Positions 8,794 through 18,241 are shown, numbered from the stretch's first letter. The stretch is DNA of 64,000 nucleotides from Burkholderiaceae bacterium (GCA_023954015.1 JAMLIS010000007.1:62001-126000), one strand, 5' to 3'. The notes: generated from the sequence alone by a model not told the origin. Numbers and translations: made by a program.

Positions 8794-11616
8794 TCAGTGC
8801 GCCTCGTCCCAGTTCGCGCCGACGCCGCACTCCACTTCGAGCGGCACTGCGAGCGTCGCCACCGCGCTCATCATCCGCGGCAACTGCTCGCGCACCGCGT
8901 CCAGTTCGTCGTCGGGCACCTCGAGCACGAGCTCGTCGTGCACCTGCAGGATGAGCCTCGAGCGCAGCGCTTCGCGTTCGATCCAGCGCTGCACGGCGAT
9001 CATCGCGAGCTTGACGAGATCGGCCGCGGTGCCCTGCATCGGCGCGTTGATCGCCGCGCGTTCGGCGCCCGCGCGACGGGGCCCGTTCGGACTGTTGATC
9101 TCGGCGATCCACAGCCGCCTGCCGAGCGCCGTCTCGACGAATCCGTCGCGCCGCGCACGCTCGCGCGTCTGCTCCATGTAGCGCGCGACGCCCGGGTAGC
9201 GGGCGAAGTACCGCTCGATGTAGCTCTTCGCCGCGGCGCGCTCGATGCCGAGGTTCGACGCCAGGCCGAAGGCGCTCATGCCGTACATCAGCCCGAAGTT
9301 GATCACCTTCGCATAGCGGCGCTGCTCGAAGCTGACGTCGGCGGGCTCGGTGCCGAAGATCTCGGCGGCGGTGGCGCGATGCACGTCCATTCGCTGCTCG
9401 AAGGCGCGCAGCAGGTTCTCGTCTCCCGAGATGTGCGCCATGATGCGCAACTCGATCTGCGAGTAGTCGGCCGAGACGATCTTCGCGCCCGGCGGCGCGA
9501 CGAAGGCTTCCCGGATGCGCCGCCCCTCCGCCGTGCGGATCGGAATGTTCTGCAGGTTCGGGTCGCTCGAGGCGAGCCGCCCCGTGACCGCGACCGCCTG
9601 CGAATAGCGCGTGTGCACGCGTCCGCTGCGCGGGTCGATCATCTTCGGCAGCTTGTCGGTGTAGGTGCCCTTGAGCTTGGACAGCGACCGCCAGTCGAGC
9701 ACGATCCGCGGCAACGGGTAGTCCTGCGCGAGCTTCTCGAGCGCGTCCTCGTCGGTGGACGGCGCGCCGCTCGCGGTGCGCTTGAGCACGGGCAGCCCGA
9801 GCCGGTCGTACAGCACTTCGCACAACTGCTTCGGCGAGCCCATGTTCAGCGGCGCGCCGACGAGCTCCACCGCCTGCCGCTCGAGCGCGTACATGCGCTG
9901 GCCGAGTTCCTCCGACTGTCGCGTCATTGCCTCGGCGTCGATCAGCACGCCGGTGCGCTCCATCGCCTGCAACACGCGCGAGACCGGCAGCTCGATGTCG
10001 CGGTAGACGTATGCCAGCTTGTCGTCGGCGGCGATGTGCGGGTACATCGTGCGATGCAGGTGCATCGCCACGTCGGCGTCCTCGGCGGCGTAGCGCGTGG
10101 CCGCTTCGAGCTCCACCTGCGCGAAGGGAATCTGCCTTGCGCCCTTGCCGGCGACCTCGGTGTAGCGGATCGTTCGCCGATCGAGATGGCGATCGGCGAG
10201 CGAGTCGAGATCGTGGTTGCGATGCGCCTCGAGCACGTAGCTCTCGAGCAGCGTGTCATGGGCAATGCCGCGAAGCTGCACGCCGTGGTTGGCCAGTACG
10301 TGCGCGTCGTACTTCAGGTTCTGTCCCACCTTCGCGCGCGTGTCGTCCTCGAGCCAGGCGCGCATCCGTGCGAGCACATGATCGCGCGAGAGCTGCCGCG
10401 GTGCGCCGGCGTAGTCGTGCGCCATCGGCACGTAGCACGCCTCGAACGGCTCGAGCGCGAGCGACAGCCCGACCAGGTCGGCACGCATCGGATCGAGCGA
10501 GGTGGTCTCGGTGTCGAAGGCGACGAGATCGGCCGCTTCGATGCGATGCATCCACCATTCGAGCCGCGCGTCGTCGAGCACGGTCTCGTAGCGCAGCGGC
10601 CGTTGCGGCGCCGGCGGCTCGACGCCTTCGCGCGCGGCGCCATCGGCCGCTGCCGGAGCCGCGCCGGCTGCAACCGGTGGCGGTGTCGCGCCGGCTGCAG
10701 CCGGTGGCAGCGTCGCGCCGTCGTCCTCCATTTCCCGCAGCCACGTGCGAAAGTTGCACCGCTCGAAAAGTCCGCGCAGCGCCGCGCGATCCGGCTGCGC
10801 GAAGGCGAGCGAACCCTCGATCGACGCGACCTGCGGCGCGAGTTCGCAGTCGGTCTTCACGGTGACGAGCCTGCGCGCCGTGGGCAGCCAGTCGAGCGCG
10901 TTGCGCAGGTTGTTGCCGGCGGCCCCTCCCACCTCGTGCGCCCGCTCGACGAGCGCATCGAGCGAGCCGTACTGCGCGAGCCACTTCGCCGCCGTCTTCG
11001 GGCCCACCTTGTCGACGCCCGGCACGTTGTCGACCGCATCGCCGACCAGCGCGAGCCAGTCGACGATGCGCTCCGGCGCCACGCCGAACCGGGCGACGAC
11101 GCCGTCCCGATCGAGCCGCTCGCCGGGGCCGCCGTCGCGCGTCATCGTGTTCACCAGCACGATGTCGTCGTCGACGAGCTGCGCAAGGTCCTTGTCGCCG
11201 GTGGAGACGACGGTCTTCATTCCGCTCGCACGCGCCTGCGTCGCCAGCGTGCCGATCACGTCGTCGGCCTCGATGCCGTCGACCATGACCAGCGGCCAGC
11301 CGAGCGCGCGCACGAGCGCGTGAATGATCGGGATCTGCCGGGAGAGATCCTCGGGCATCGCCTTGCGATTGGCCTTGTACTCGGGGTACCAGTCGTCGCG
11401 GAAGGTCTTGCCCGGCGCATCGAACACGACCGCGCCGTGCGTCGCGCCCGAGAAGCCGTTCGGTTTGCCGTCGGCACGCAGACGCCGTAGCATCGCCACC
11501 ATGCCGTAGACCGCACCGGTGGGCTCGCCCGACTTGTTGCGCAGATCCGGAAGCGCGTGGAACGCGCGATACAGATACCCCGAGCCGTCAACCAGCAGAA
11601 GCGTTTTTTCGGACAT
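8794..11616 (-). CDS. polA: DNA polymerase I
   Basis: 940 residues with all three Pol I modules. The 5' nuclease occupies about 1-290 ('LLLVDGSGYLYRAFHALP' at the start). The 3'-5' exonuclease keeps its catalytic blocks, 'FDTETTSLD' near 366, 'GQNLKYDAH' and 'YAAEDADV', so proofreading should be intact. The polymerase keeps motif A 'DYSQIELR' near 717, motif B 'RRYAKVINFGLMYG' and motif C 'VHDELV' near 893. It fills gaps in repair and Okazaki processing. A Pro/Ala/Gly-rich linker precedes the exonuclease and contains a 27-bp repeat. The ATG at 11616 fits the family N-terminus; it overlaps the start codon of the divergent LOG gene, so its promoter must lie inside that gene. Confidence 0.98.
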   Translation of the reverse strand: MSEKTLLLVDGSGYLYRAFHALPDLRNKSGEPTGAVYGMVAMLRRLRADGKPNGFSGATHGAVVFDAPGKTFRDDWYPEYKANRKAMPEDLSRQIPIIHALVRALGWPLVMVDGIEADDVIGTLATQARASGMKTVVSTGDKDLAQLVDDDIVLVNTMTRDGGPGERLDRDGVVARFGVAPERIVDWLALVGDAVDNVPGVDKVGPKTAAKWLAQYGSLDALVERAHEVGGAAGNNLRNALDWLPTARRLVTVKTDCELAPQVASIEGSLAFAQPDRAALRGLFERCNFRTWLREMEDDGATLPPAAAGATPPPVAAGAAPAAADGAAREGVEPPAPQRPLRYETVLDDARLEWWMHRIEAADLVAFDTETTSLDPMRADLVGLSLALEPFEACYVPMAHDYAGAPRQLSRDHVLARMRAWLEDDTRAKVGQNLKYDAHVLANHGVQLRGIAHDTLLESYVLEAHRNHDLDSLADRHLDRRTIRYTEVAGKGARQIPFAQVELEAATRYAAEDADVAMHLHRTMYPHIAADDKLAYVYRDIELPVSRVLQAMERTGVLIDAEAMTRQSEELGQRMYALERQAVELVGAPLNMGSPKQLCEVLYDRLGLPVLKRTASGAPSTDEDALEKLAQDYPLPRIVLDWRSLSKLKGTYTDKLPKMIDPRSGRVHTRYSQAVAVTGRLASSDPNLQNIPIRTAEGRRIREAFVAPPGAKIVSADYSQIELRIMAHISGDENLLRAFEQRMDVHRATAAEIFGTEPADVSFEQRRYAKVINFGLMYGMSAFGLASNLGIERAAAKSYIERYFARYPGVARYMEQTRERARRDGFVETALGRRLWIAEINSPNGPRRAGAERAAINAPMQGTAADLVKLAMIAVQRWIEREALRSRLILQVHDELVLEVPDDELDAVREQLPRMMSAVATLAVPLEVECGVGANWDEAH
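10661..10714 (-). repeat. Two 27-bp direct repeats inside polA linker
   Basis: Units 10661-10687 and 10688-10714 differ at only three positions and encode two copies of a Gly/Ala/Thr/Pro-rich 9-residue motif (GATxPPxAA type) between the 5' nuclease and exonuclease modules. It looks like a slipped-strand linker expansion without effect on the catalytic domains. Confidence 0.8.
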
Positions 11617-12349
11617 GTCCAGCAGCAAGCAGGTGCCGCAGTTGCGCGCGATCGAAAGCCCGGAGCGGTCGACGTCGCTGAAGGCGCGCGAGTCATGGCA
11701 TATCTTCGGAATTATCTCAGAGTTCGTCGAGGCGACCGAACGCCTGTCCGACGTGCGACCGGCCGTGTCGATCTTCGGCAGCGCGCGCGTGCGGCCCGGT
11801 CACCGCTGGTACGAGACCACTGTCGACGTCGCGCGCCGCCTGTCCGACGCGGGCTTCGCGATCATCTCCGGCGGCGGCCCCGGCATCATGGAAGCGGCCA
11901 ACCTCGGCGGGCACAGCGGCAAGTCGGCGTCGATCGGGCTGAACATCCAGCTGCCGATGGAGCAGACGGGCAACGAGTACCAGGACATCTCGCTGAACTT
12001 TCGCCACTTCTTTGCGCGCAAGGTGGCTTTCGCGAAGTACGCCACCGCGTTCATCGCGGCGCCCGGCGGCTACGGCACGCTCGACGAGCTCTTCGAAGTG
12101 CTCACGATGGTGCAGACGCGCATGGGCCGGCGCATTCCCGTCATCCTGATGGACGCCGCCTTCTGGGGCGGACTGCTCGACTGGGTACGCGAGCAGTTGA
12201 TCGGCAACGGGCTGATCTCGCCCGGTGACGTCGACCTGATCCAGGTCATCGACGATCCGGCCACCGTCGTCGAGGCGATCTTCGACTTCTACCAGACGCG
12301 CGGTTTCGTGCCCACGGCCGACGAACGCGAGCGGATGCTCTATCTCTAG
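11615..12349 (+). CDS. LOG-family protein (TIGR00730; lysine-decarboxylase-like Rossmann fold)
   Basis: 244 residues. The family signatures are present: 'SIFGSARV' near 50, 'ISGGGPGIMEAANLGG' near 85 and 'APGGYGTLDELFEVLT' near 150. LOG proteins are nucleotide 5'-monophosphate phosphoribohydrolases; some release cytokinin bases, while bacterial ones often have housekeeping nucleotide roles. The ATG at 11615 shares the tetranucleotide CATG with the divergent polA start; in-frame GTG at 11633 and TTG at 11642 are alternatives. The next gene, homoserine kinase, begins 9 bp after the stop, so LOG-thrB-membrane protein probably form one operon. Confidence 0.9.
   Translation: MSSSKQVPQLRAIESPERSTSLKARESWHIFGIISEFVEATERLSDVRPAVSIFGSARVRPGHRWYETTVDVARRLSDAGFAIISGGGPGIMEAANLGGHSGKSASIGLNIQLPMEQTGNEYQDISLNFRHFFARKVAFAKYATAFIAAPGGYGTLDELFEVLTMVQTRMGRRIPVILMDAAFWGGLLDWVREQLIGNGLISPGDVDLIQVIDDPATVVEAIFDFYQTRGFVPTADERERMLYL
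11711..11716 (-). promoter_or_regulatory. polA: Possible polA -10 box inside the LOG coding region
   Basis: GATAAT on the minus strand, one mismatch to TATAAT, in an unusually A+T-rich stretch (about 11699-11718) roughly 95 bp upstream of the polA ATG. No convincing -35 accompanies it. Because the two divergent start codons overlap, a polA promoter has to lie in this coding sequence. Confidence 0.3.
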
Positions 12350-12358
12350 GGCGCATCC

Positions 12359-13321
12359 ATGGCCGTGTTCACCTTCGTCTCGAGCGAGGCGCTCGCGCGC
12401 TGGCTCGCGCGCTACGACATCGGAAACCTGGTCGAGCACGAAGGCATCGCTTCGGGCATCGAAAACAGCAACTGGTTCGTGACGACCACCGCAGGGCGCT
12501 ACGTGCTGACGCTGTTCGAGCGGATGTCCGCACAGGAGCTGTCCTTCCATCTCGGCCTGCTGCACCACCTGGCCGCGCGCGGCATTCCGTGCCCCGACCC
12601 GGTCGCCGACCGCGACGGAGTCGTGCTCGAAACCCTGATGGGCAAGCCGGCGGCATTGTGCAGCCGGCTCGACGGACAGCCCGAGATGCGGCCAGGTGTT
12701 GCGCACTGCGCGCGGCTCGGCGAGACGATCGCGCGCATGCACCTGGCAGCGGCCGACTTTCCGGGTCGCACGCCGAACCCGCGCGGGCTGTCCTGGTGGC
12801 AGTCGGTCGCGCCGGAGCTGGCCGCACACCTCGCGCCCCGGCAGGCAGCGCTGCTCGCCGACGAAATCGCGCATCAACGTGCCTTCGCCGCAAGCGCCGC
12901 CGCCGTGGCACTGCCCGCCTCGGCGGTGCACGCAGACCTGTTCCGCGACAACGTCTTCTTCGACGCCCCGTCGCAGCCGCCCCGGCTGGCCGGAATCATC
13001 GACTTCTGGTTCTCGGGCGTCGACACCTGGCTGTTCGATCTCGCAGTGGCCGCCAACGATTGGTGCATCGACGACAGCGAACGCTTCGACAGCGAACGCC
13101 TGGATGCGCTGCTCGACGCCTATCGGCGCGTGCGCCCGCTGCAGCCGGCCGAGCAAGACGCGTGGCCGACGATGCTGCGTGCCGCGGCGCTGCGCTTCTG
13201 GCTGTCGCGCCTGGACGACCTGCACCGCCCGCGCCCGGCCGAGCTCGTCGTGCCGAAGGATCCCGCGCGCTTCGAGCGCATCCTTCTTCGGCACCGCAAC
13301 GAAGCGCCGGCGCCGCACTGA
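12359..13321 (+). CDS. thrB: Homoserine kinase (aminoglycoside-phosphotransferase-like type)
   Basis: 320 residues. It phosphorylates homoserine for threonine synthesis. This is the APH-fold ThrB found in Pseudomonas and Burkholderia, not the GHMP-type ThrB of E. coli. Seen: an N-terminal ATP-binding lobe with 'EGIASGIENSNWFVTTTAGRYVLTLFE' (quoted region, residues 23-50), the catalytic loop 'VHADLFRDNVFFD' near 190 and the metal-binding 'GIIDFWFSG'. The ATG at 12359 lies 9 bp after the LOG gene stop. It is followed by the BPSS1780-type membrane protein 18 bp on, an order conserved in betaproteobacteria. Confidence 0.95.
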   Translation: MAVFTFVSSEALARWLARYDIGNLVEHEGIASGIENSNWFVTTTAGRYVLTLFERMSAQELSFHLGLLHHLAARGIPCPDPVADRDGVVLETLMGKPAALCSRLDGQPEMRPGVAHCARLGETIARMHLAAADFPGRTPNPRGLSWWQSVAPELAAHLAPRQAALLADEIAHQRAFAASAAAVALPASAVHADLFRDNVFFDAPSQPPRLAGIIDFWFSGVDTWLFDLAVAANDWCIDDSERFDSERLDALLDAYRRVRPLQPAEQDAWPTMLRAAALRFWLSRLDDLHRPRPAELVVPKDPARFERILLRHRNEAPAPH

Positions 13322-13339
13322 AGCGGATCAAGTCGGCGA

Positions 13340-14152
13340 ATGCGCATCGTCCCCCTTCCCGCGCGCAGCGGATGGCGCTGGGTCACGCGCGGCTTCGCGC
13401 TGCTGCGGCGCCAGCCGATCGCACTGCTCGCGATCACGTTCCTGAACCTGGTGCTACTGTCGTTGTCGGTGCTCATCCCCTTCGTGGGCTCGATCGCGCC
13501 GCTCGTGCTCGCTCCGGCGCTGATGGTCGGCCTGATGCGCGCCGTGGGCACCACCGACGAAGGCCGCATGCCGCTGCCGTCGATGCTGTTCGCGGCGTTC
13601 CGCGAAGACGGCGGGCGCGCGCTGCGTCCGCTGCTGTTGCTGGGCATCGTCAATGCGGCGGCGACGATGCTCGCGCTCGCGCTGGCTGCGCTGTTCGACG
13701 GCGGCGCGCTGATGCAACTTGCCGCCGGCAACCTCGACGAGGCGGAGTCCGTCGCGCTCGACGAAGTCTCCCTGTGGCTGGCAGCAGCCGTATTCGTCGC
13801 CGCCTACGTACCGGTGCAGATGGCGATGTGGTACGCGCCGCTGTTCGTCGCGTGGCATCGCGTGCCGCCGGTGAAATCGCTGTTCTTCAGCCTGCTCGCC
13901 GTCTGGCGCAACCGCGGCGCGTTCCTCGTCTACGCGATCGGATGGTTCGCCGTCGCCTTCGCAGGCTCGCTCGTCGTGCGTGCCGTGCAGGGCGCCTTCG
14001 GTGCGCACCCCTTCGTGATGTCGATGATCCTCTCGCCGCTTTCGCTGGCGCTGATCACCGTGATCTATTGTTCGTTCTGGCCCACCTACCGCGAGCCGGT
14101 GAGCGACGAAGCGCTCGAAAGCGCTGCGTCCCGCGCGCCCGGAGGCGCCTGA
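13340..14152 (+). CDS. BPSS1780-type multi-pass membrane protein
   Basis: 270 residues with about five to six hydrophobic spans (around 29-50, 55-70, 92-115, 145-165, 195-215 and 225-245). The opening 'RSGWRWVTRGFALLRRQPIA' (residues 10-29) is typical of a Burkholderiales membrane family named after B. pseudomallei BPSS1780. No function is established. Its place directly after thrB and before convergent uvrD is the usual one in this lineage. ATG 13340, 18 bp after thrB. Convergent with uvrD; the 31-bp gap contains a small GGAC/GTCC hairpin. Confidence 0.85.
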   Translation: MRIVPLPARSGWRWVTRGFALLRRQPIALLAITFLNLVLLSLSVLIPFVGSIAPLVLAPALMVGLMRAVGTTDEGRMPLPSMLFAAFREDGGRALRPLLLLGIVNAAATMLALALAALFDGGALMQLAAGNLDEAESVALDEVSLWLAAAVFVAAYVPVQMAMWYAPLFVAWHRVPPVKSLFFSLLAVWRNRGAFLVYAIGWFAVAFAGSLVVRAVQGAFGAHPFVMSMILSPLSLALITVIYCSFWPTYREPVSDEALESAASRAPGGA

Positions 14153-14183
14153 GAACCGGACCGACCGTCCGCGGCGCGGCGTC

Positions 14184-16580
14184 TCAGCCGCAGGGCTCGA
14201 GCCGCGCGATGGCCAGCGCGAGCCACTTGGTTCCCTCGCGCTCGAATCGCACCTGCGCACGCGCGTCTTCGCCGCTGCCTTCGATGGCGACGATCACACC
14301 TTCGCCGAAGCGCGCGTGAGCGACGTTCTGTCCTACGCGCCAGCCCGTTGCGCGGCCGGACGCCTCGGCGGACCGTGCGAAGGGCTCGTGGCGAGCGTCG
14401 CTCGCTCCCCGCCCGTCGGAGATCGAGGCACTCGTCGCACCCCACCGCGACGCCGGCCCGCCGCCCGGTCCCGGCACGGGACGCGGACGCGCTCCGAGCC
14501 ACTTCAGCAGCGCCGGCGGCAATTCGTCGAGAAAACGCGAGCGAAGGTTGTATCGCGTGTGGCCGTGCAGCATCCGCGTCTGGGCGAACGACAGGTACAA
14601 ACGCTTGCGCGCACGCGTGATCGCCACGTACATCAGCCGGCGCTCCTCCTCGAGACCCTGCGGATCGACGATCGAATTCTCGTGCGGGAAGAGTCCCTCC
14701 TCGAGGCCGGTGAGGAATACCGCGTCGAACTCGAGTCCCTTGGCCGAATGCACGGTCATCATCTGCACCGCGTCGGTGCCCTCGCCCGCCTGGTTCTCGC
14801 CGGCTTCGAGCGAAGCGTGCGCGAGAAAAGCCGCCAGCGGCGTGGTCTGCACGGCGCCGGGAGCGGCCGACGCGTCGGTCTCGACGACGGTGCTACCGGC
14901 TCGGGAATCGAAGGCCTGCGCGACGGTCGATGACGCGGGTCGCGGCCCGCCCGCGACGCCGAGATTCGCCGGCGTCCCGGTCGCGATTCCTTCTTCGGCG
15001 ACGAAGCTCGCTGCGGCGTTGACCAGTTCGCGCAGGTTCTCGACGCGCTCCTGTCCTTCGCGTTCGCTGCGATAGTGCGCGACGAGCCCGCTCGCTTCGA
15101 TCACGTGGGCGACGACCTCCGGCAGCGACAGCGCCTGCGTGTCGGCGCGCAGGCGCGCAACCAGCTGAACGAAAGCCGCGAGCCGCGAGCCCCCCGCGCC
15201 GGGCACCGAGGCGGCCGACGCGAACAGGCCCGTGCCGCTGCGCCGCGCCTGGTCCTGCAGCGACTCGAGCGTGCGAGCGCCGATGCCTCGCGCGGGAAAA
15301 TTCGCCACCCGAAGGAACGCGCCGTCGTCGTCGGGATTCTCCATCAGGCGCAGGTAGGCGAGTGCGTGCTTGATCTCGGCACGTTCGAAGAAGCGCAGTC
15401 CGCCGTAGACGCGATAGGGAACTCCCGACGAGAAAAGCGCGTGCTCGAGCACGCGCGACTGCGCGTTCGAGCGGTACAGCACGGCGATGTCGCTGCGCAT
15501 CCAGCCCTCGGCGACCAGCGAGCGGATCTCCTCGACGAGCCACTGCGCTTCCTGCGCGTCGCCGAGCGACTCGCGCACGCGCACCGGCTCGCCTTCGCCC
15601 GCGTCGGTCCACAGGTTCTTGCCGAGCCGGTTGCGGTTGTGCGCGATCAGCGCATTCGCGCAGTCGAGGATGTTCGCGTGCGATCGATAGTTCTGCTCCA
15701 GGCGGATCAGGTGAGCGACGCGGAACTCGCGCTCGAAGGCAGCCATGTTCGCCACCCGTGCGCCGCGAAAGGAATAGATGCTCTGGTCGTCGTCGCCGAC
15801 GGCGAACAGCACCGACGATTCGCCGGCGAGCAGCTTCAACCACTCGTACTGCAGCGTGTTCGTGTCCTGGAACTCGTCGACCAGGATGTGGCGAAAGCGC
15901 GCACGGTAGTGCTCGCGCAGCGGTGCATTGCGTGCCAGCAGCTCGCGGCTGCGCAGCAGCAACTCGGCGAAATCGACGACGCCCTCGCGCTGGCACTGCT
16001 CGTCGTAGGCCGCGTACAGCTCGACCATCCGCCGCGTGTGTTCGTCGTATGCCTCGACTGCGCCGGCGCGGCGACCTTCTTCCTTGGCGCCGTTGACGAA
16101 ATGCTGCAGGCTCTTGGGCGGGCATTTCTCGTCGTCGACGTTCAGCGTGCGCAGCAGCCGCTTGATCGCCGCGAGCTGGTCCTGCGAATCGAGGATCTGG
16201 AAAGTGTGCGGCAACCCGGCGTCGCGGTGATGCGCGCGCAGCATCCGGTTGGCCAGCCCGTGGAAGGTGCCGATCCACATCCCGCGCGGTTCGATCGGCA
16301 GCATCGCCGACAACCGCGTGAGCATCTCGCGGGCGGCCTTGTTGGTGAAGGTGACGGCCAGGATGCCGTGCGGGCTGGCCTGCCCGGTGGAGATCAGCCA
16401 GGCGATGCGCGTGGTGAGCACGCGCGTCTTGCCGCTGCCCGCGCCGGCGAGCACGAGCGCGTGTTCGGCCGGCAGGGTGACCGCCTCGCGCTGGCGGTCG
16501 TTGAGCTGCTCGAGGAGTCTCAGCGCAGCGCCCTGCGTGACATTCAGCGCCTGGCGGACTTGCGCGTGCGCTGCGACCAC
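14184..16580 (-). CDS. uvrD: UvrD/Rep-family DNA helicase (DNA helicase II)
   Basis: 798 residues as called. Superfamily 1A 3'-5' helicase for mismatch and nucleotide excision repair. Motifs in order: Q-motif 'LNDRQREAVTLP', Walker A 'GAGSGKT' near 47, Ia 'TFTNKAA', II 'VDEFQDTN', III 'GDDDQSIYSFRGA', IV 'LEQNYRS', V 'MTVHSAKGLEFDAVFLTG' and VI 'YVAITRARKRL'. The C-terminus has the 'VGQNVAHARFGEGVIVAIEG' tail that contacts RNA polymerase. The start is uncertain: no ATG is in frame near the Q-motif. GTG 16580 is used here, overlapping the upstream OmpA-like gene by 37 bp; TTG 16625 would add 15 residues. Confidence 0.95.
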   Translation of the reverse strand: MVAAHAQVRQALNVTQGAALRLLEQLNDRQREAVTLPAEHALVLAGAGSGKTRVLTTRIAWLISTGQASPHGILAVTFTNKAAREMLTRLSAMLPIEPRGMWIGTFHGLANRMLRAHHRDAGLPHTFQILDSQDQLAAIKRLLRTLNVDDEKCPPKSLQHFVNGAKEEGRRAGAVEAYDEHTRRMVELYAAYDEQCQREGVVDFAELLLRSRELLARNAPLREHYRARFRHILVDEFQDTNTLQYEWLKLLAGESSVLFAVGDDDQSIYSFRGARVANMAAFEREFRVAHLIRLEQNYRSHANILDCANALIAHNRNRLGKNLWTDAGEGEPVRVRESLGDAQEAQWLVEEIRSLVAEGWMRSDIAVLYRSNAQSRVLEHALFSSGVPYRVYGGLRFFERAEIKHALAYLRLMENPDDDGAFLRVANFPARGIGARTLESLQDQARRSGTGLFASAASVPGAGGSRLAAFVQLVARLRADTQALSLPEVVAHVIEASGLVAHYRSEREGQERVENLRELVNAAASFVAEEGIATGTPANLGVAGGPRPASSTVAQAFDSRAGSTVVETDASAAPGAVQTTPLAAFLAHASLEAGENQAGEGTDAVQMMTVHSAKGLEFDAVFLTGLEEGLFPHENSIVDPQGLEEERRLMYVAITRARKRLYLSFAQTRMLHGHTRYNLRSRFLDELPPALLKWLGARPRPVPGPGGGPASRWGATSASISDGRGASDARHEPFARSAEASGRATGWRVGQNVAHARFGEGVIVAIEGSGEDARAQVRFEREGTKWLALAIARLEPCG

Positions 16581-17050
16581 ACCGGCTGGCGCGGGGTGAG
16601 CGCGCCGTGTCGGATCTCGACGCAACGGTTGACCCAGCGCACCGACTCGTCGGCATAGTCGACGATCGGCGCGTTCGAGCCGTGGCTCACGCGCACGATC
16701 CGATGGCTCTGCACGCCGAACCGCTCGAGCAACGTCGCCACGGCCTGCGTGCGGCTCATGCTCAACTGCACCGCCGCCTCGGGCTCCTCGACGGGATTCG
16801 CGTGCCCGGAGACGATCAGCGTGCCGCCCGCGCCCGTGTTGAAGCGCTGCGCCTGCTCGCGGATCAACTCCAGATATTCGGCGGCGACGCTGGTGGAATC
16901 GCCCTCGAAGTAGACGCGCACGCTCGACGCGGACTCGTCTTCCGGCACCGTCGAACGGCGACCGGCACCGGCTTGCGCCGCGCCGGTGGGTACGCGGCGC
17001 TGGGCGGAGGAATCCTCCGAGACGGGCGAAGTGCGGATTTGGGACTGCAA
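16544..17050 (-). CDS. OmpA-like C-terminal domain protein without visible signal peptide
   Basis: 168 residues. Residues about 45-150 form one OmpA-like domain: 'VYFEGDSTSV', 'LIVSGHANPV', 'SMSRTQAVATLLERFGV', 'RIVRVSHGSNAPIV' and 'NRCVEIR'. Such domains usually bind peptidoglycan in the periplasm. The first 44 residues are polar and Ser/Gln/Pro-rich, with no hydrophobic signal segment, which is odd. The start is TTG at 17050; an in-frame TAG lies four codons upstream and an AGGAGA ribosome site sits 5 bp before it, so no longer form is possible. It precedes and overlaps uvrD on the same strand. Confidence 0.7.
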   Translation of the reverse strand: MQSQIRTSPVSEDSSAQRRVPTGAAQAGAGRRSTVPEDESASSVRVYFEGDSTSVAAEYLELIREQAQRFNTGAGGTLIVSGHANPVEEPEAAVQLSMSRTQAVATLLERFGVQSHRIVRVSHGSNAPIVDYADESVRWVNRCVEIRHGALTPRQPVWSQRTRKSARR

Positions 17051-17240
17051 TGCGCTCTCCTACTGGAACGATCGTGGGATGCCGGATCGCTGCCGGGCGC
17101 CGGGCCCGGTCGCTGGCAGGGACGCGCCCGGCCGAATGGCCGAAACGGGCGCGAGAATCGAGAACGGGGAAACGGCGATTTTAGCAAATCGGACCGCACC
17201 CCGCCGGCGTCGGGCGGGGAGCCGCGGCCGGGTCGCTATC

Positions 17241-18241
17241 ATGCATGCGATTTCCCGTTCGAGCGCGACACCATCTCCCCCCACAGCCGCAGGCGCCAAT
17301 GGCAGGCGCTCGTCGCATGCATCGCCATCGTCGCCGTCTGGGGCGCGAACTTCTCGGTGCAGAAGGTGATCTTCGAGGCCGTCTCGCCGGCTGGCTTCCT
17401 GTTCGCGCGCTACCTGATCATGCCGGCCTGCGCGCTCGCGCTGCTCGCATACGTGTACGGGCGGCGTTTCCCGGCGGTACCGCGCGCCGATCTGCTGGCA
17501 CTCGCGCGACTCGGATTCTTCGGGCACGTGCTGCACGTGGGCACCGTCACTTTCGGCATCCACTGGTCGACGGCCTTCTCGAGCTCGCTGATCCTGGCCT
17601 GCGGCCCCGTGTTCACGCTGCTGACCCTGCGTTTCTCCGGCATCGAGCGACTGACGCGCACGCAGTTGGCCGGAGCGACGATCGCGTGCATCGGTGTCGT
17701 CGTGTTCCTCTGGGACAAGCTCGCGGCCGGCCGCTGGGGCGCCGGCGGCGGCGATCTCGTGCTGCTCGTCTCGGCCTCGTTCTTCTCGTACTACACGGTC
17801 GCGTCGAAACCGCTGATCGAGCGCCACGGAGGCGTCGTCGTGATGGCCTACGCGACGCTGCTCGGCGCCGCGCCGATCGTCGTGCTCACCGCGCCGGTCG
17901 GCCTGCGCGTCGACTGGAGCGGCTTCGGTCCCGCGATCTGGCTCGGGCTGCTCTTCGCGATCGTCGTCTCGGCCTTCGTCGGCTGGCTGGTGTGGGGCTG
18001 GGTCAACGCGGTGCGCGGCGTGGCGCGCACCGCGCCGATGATGTACGGAATGCCGCCGGTGGCGGGGCTGATCGCGTGGATCTCGGTCGGCGAAGCCTTC
18101 ACCGCGACGAAGATCGCCGGCGCGGCGATCGCGCTCGGCGGCGTCGCGCTCGCCCAGTTCGCCGGCGGCGCGGCGCTGCCCGGCCGGGGCCTGTTCAGAA
18201 TGCGTCTTCCCAGCGTTCGCTCAGCCGCATCGCGCAGGTGA
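17241..18241 (+). CDS. EamA/DMT-family transporter, reading frame interrupted at N-terminus
   Basis: The conserved protein reads from about 17284 to 18241, with ten hydrophobic segments in two five-helix halves ('WQALVACIAIVAVWGANFSV' first, 'GAAIALGGVALAQFAGG' last), the pattern of DMT-family metabolite exporters. There is no ATG, GTG or TTG in this frame before the first helix. ATGs at 17241 and 17245 are in the two other frames, and a run of six C (17277-17282) lies between them and the body of the gene. One extra C would join ATG 17241, one fewer would join ATG 17245. So either the sequence has an indel here, or the gene is frameshifted. The 3' end overlaps the convergent GH15 gene by 47 bp. 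Confidence 0.8.
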
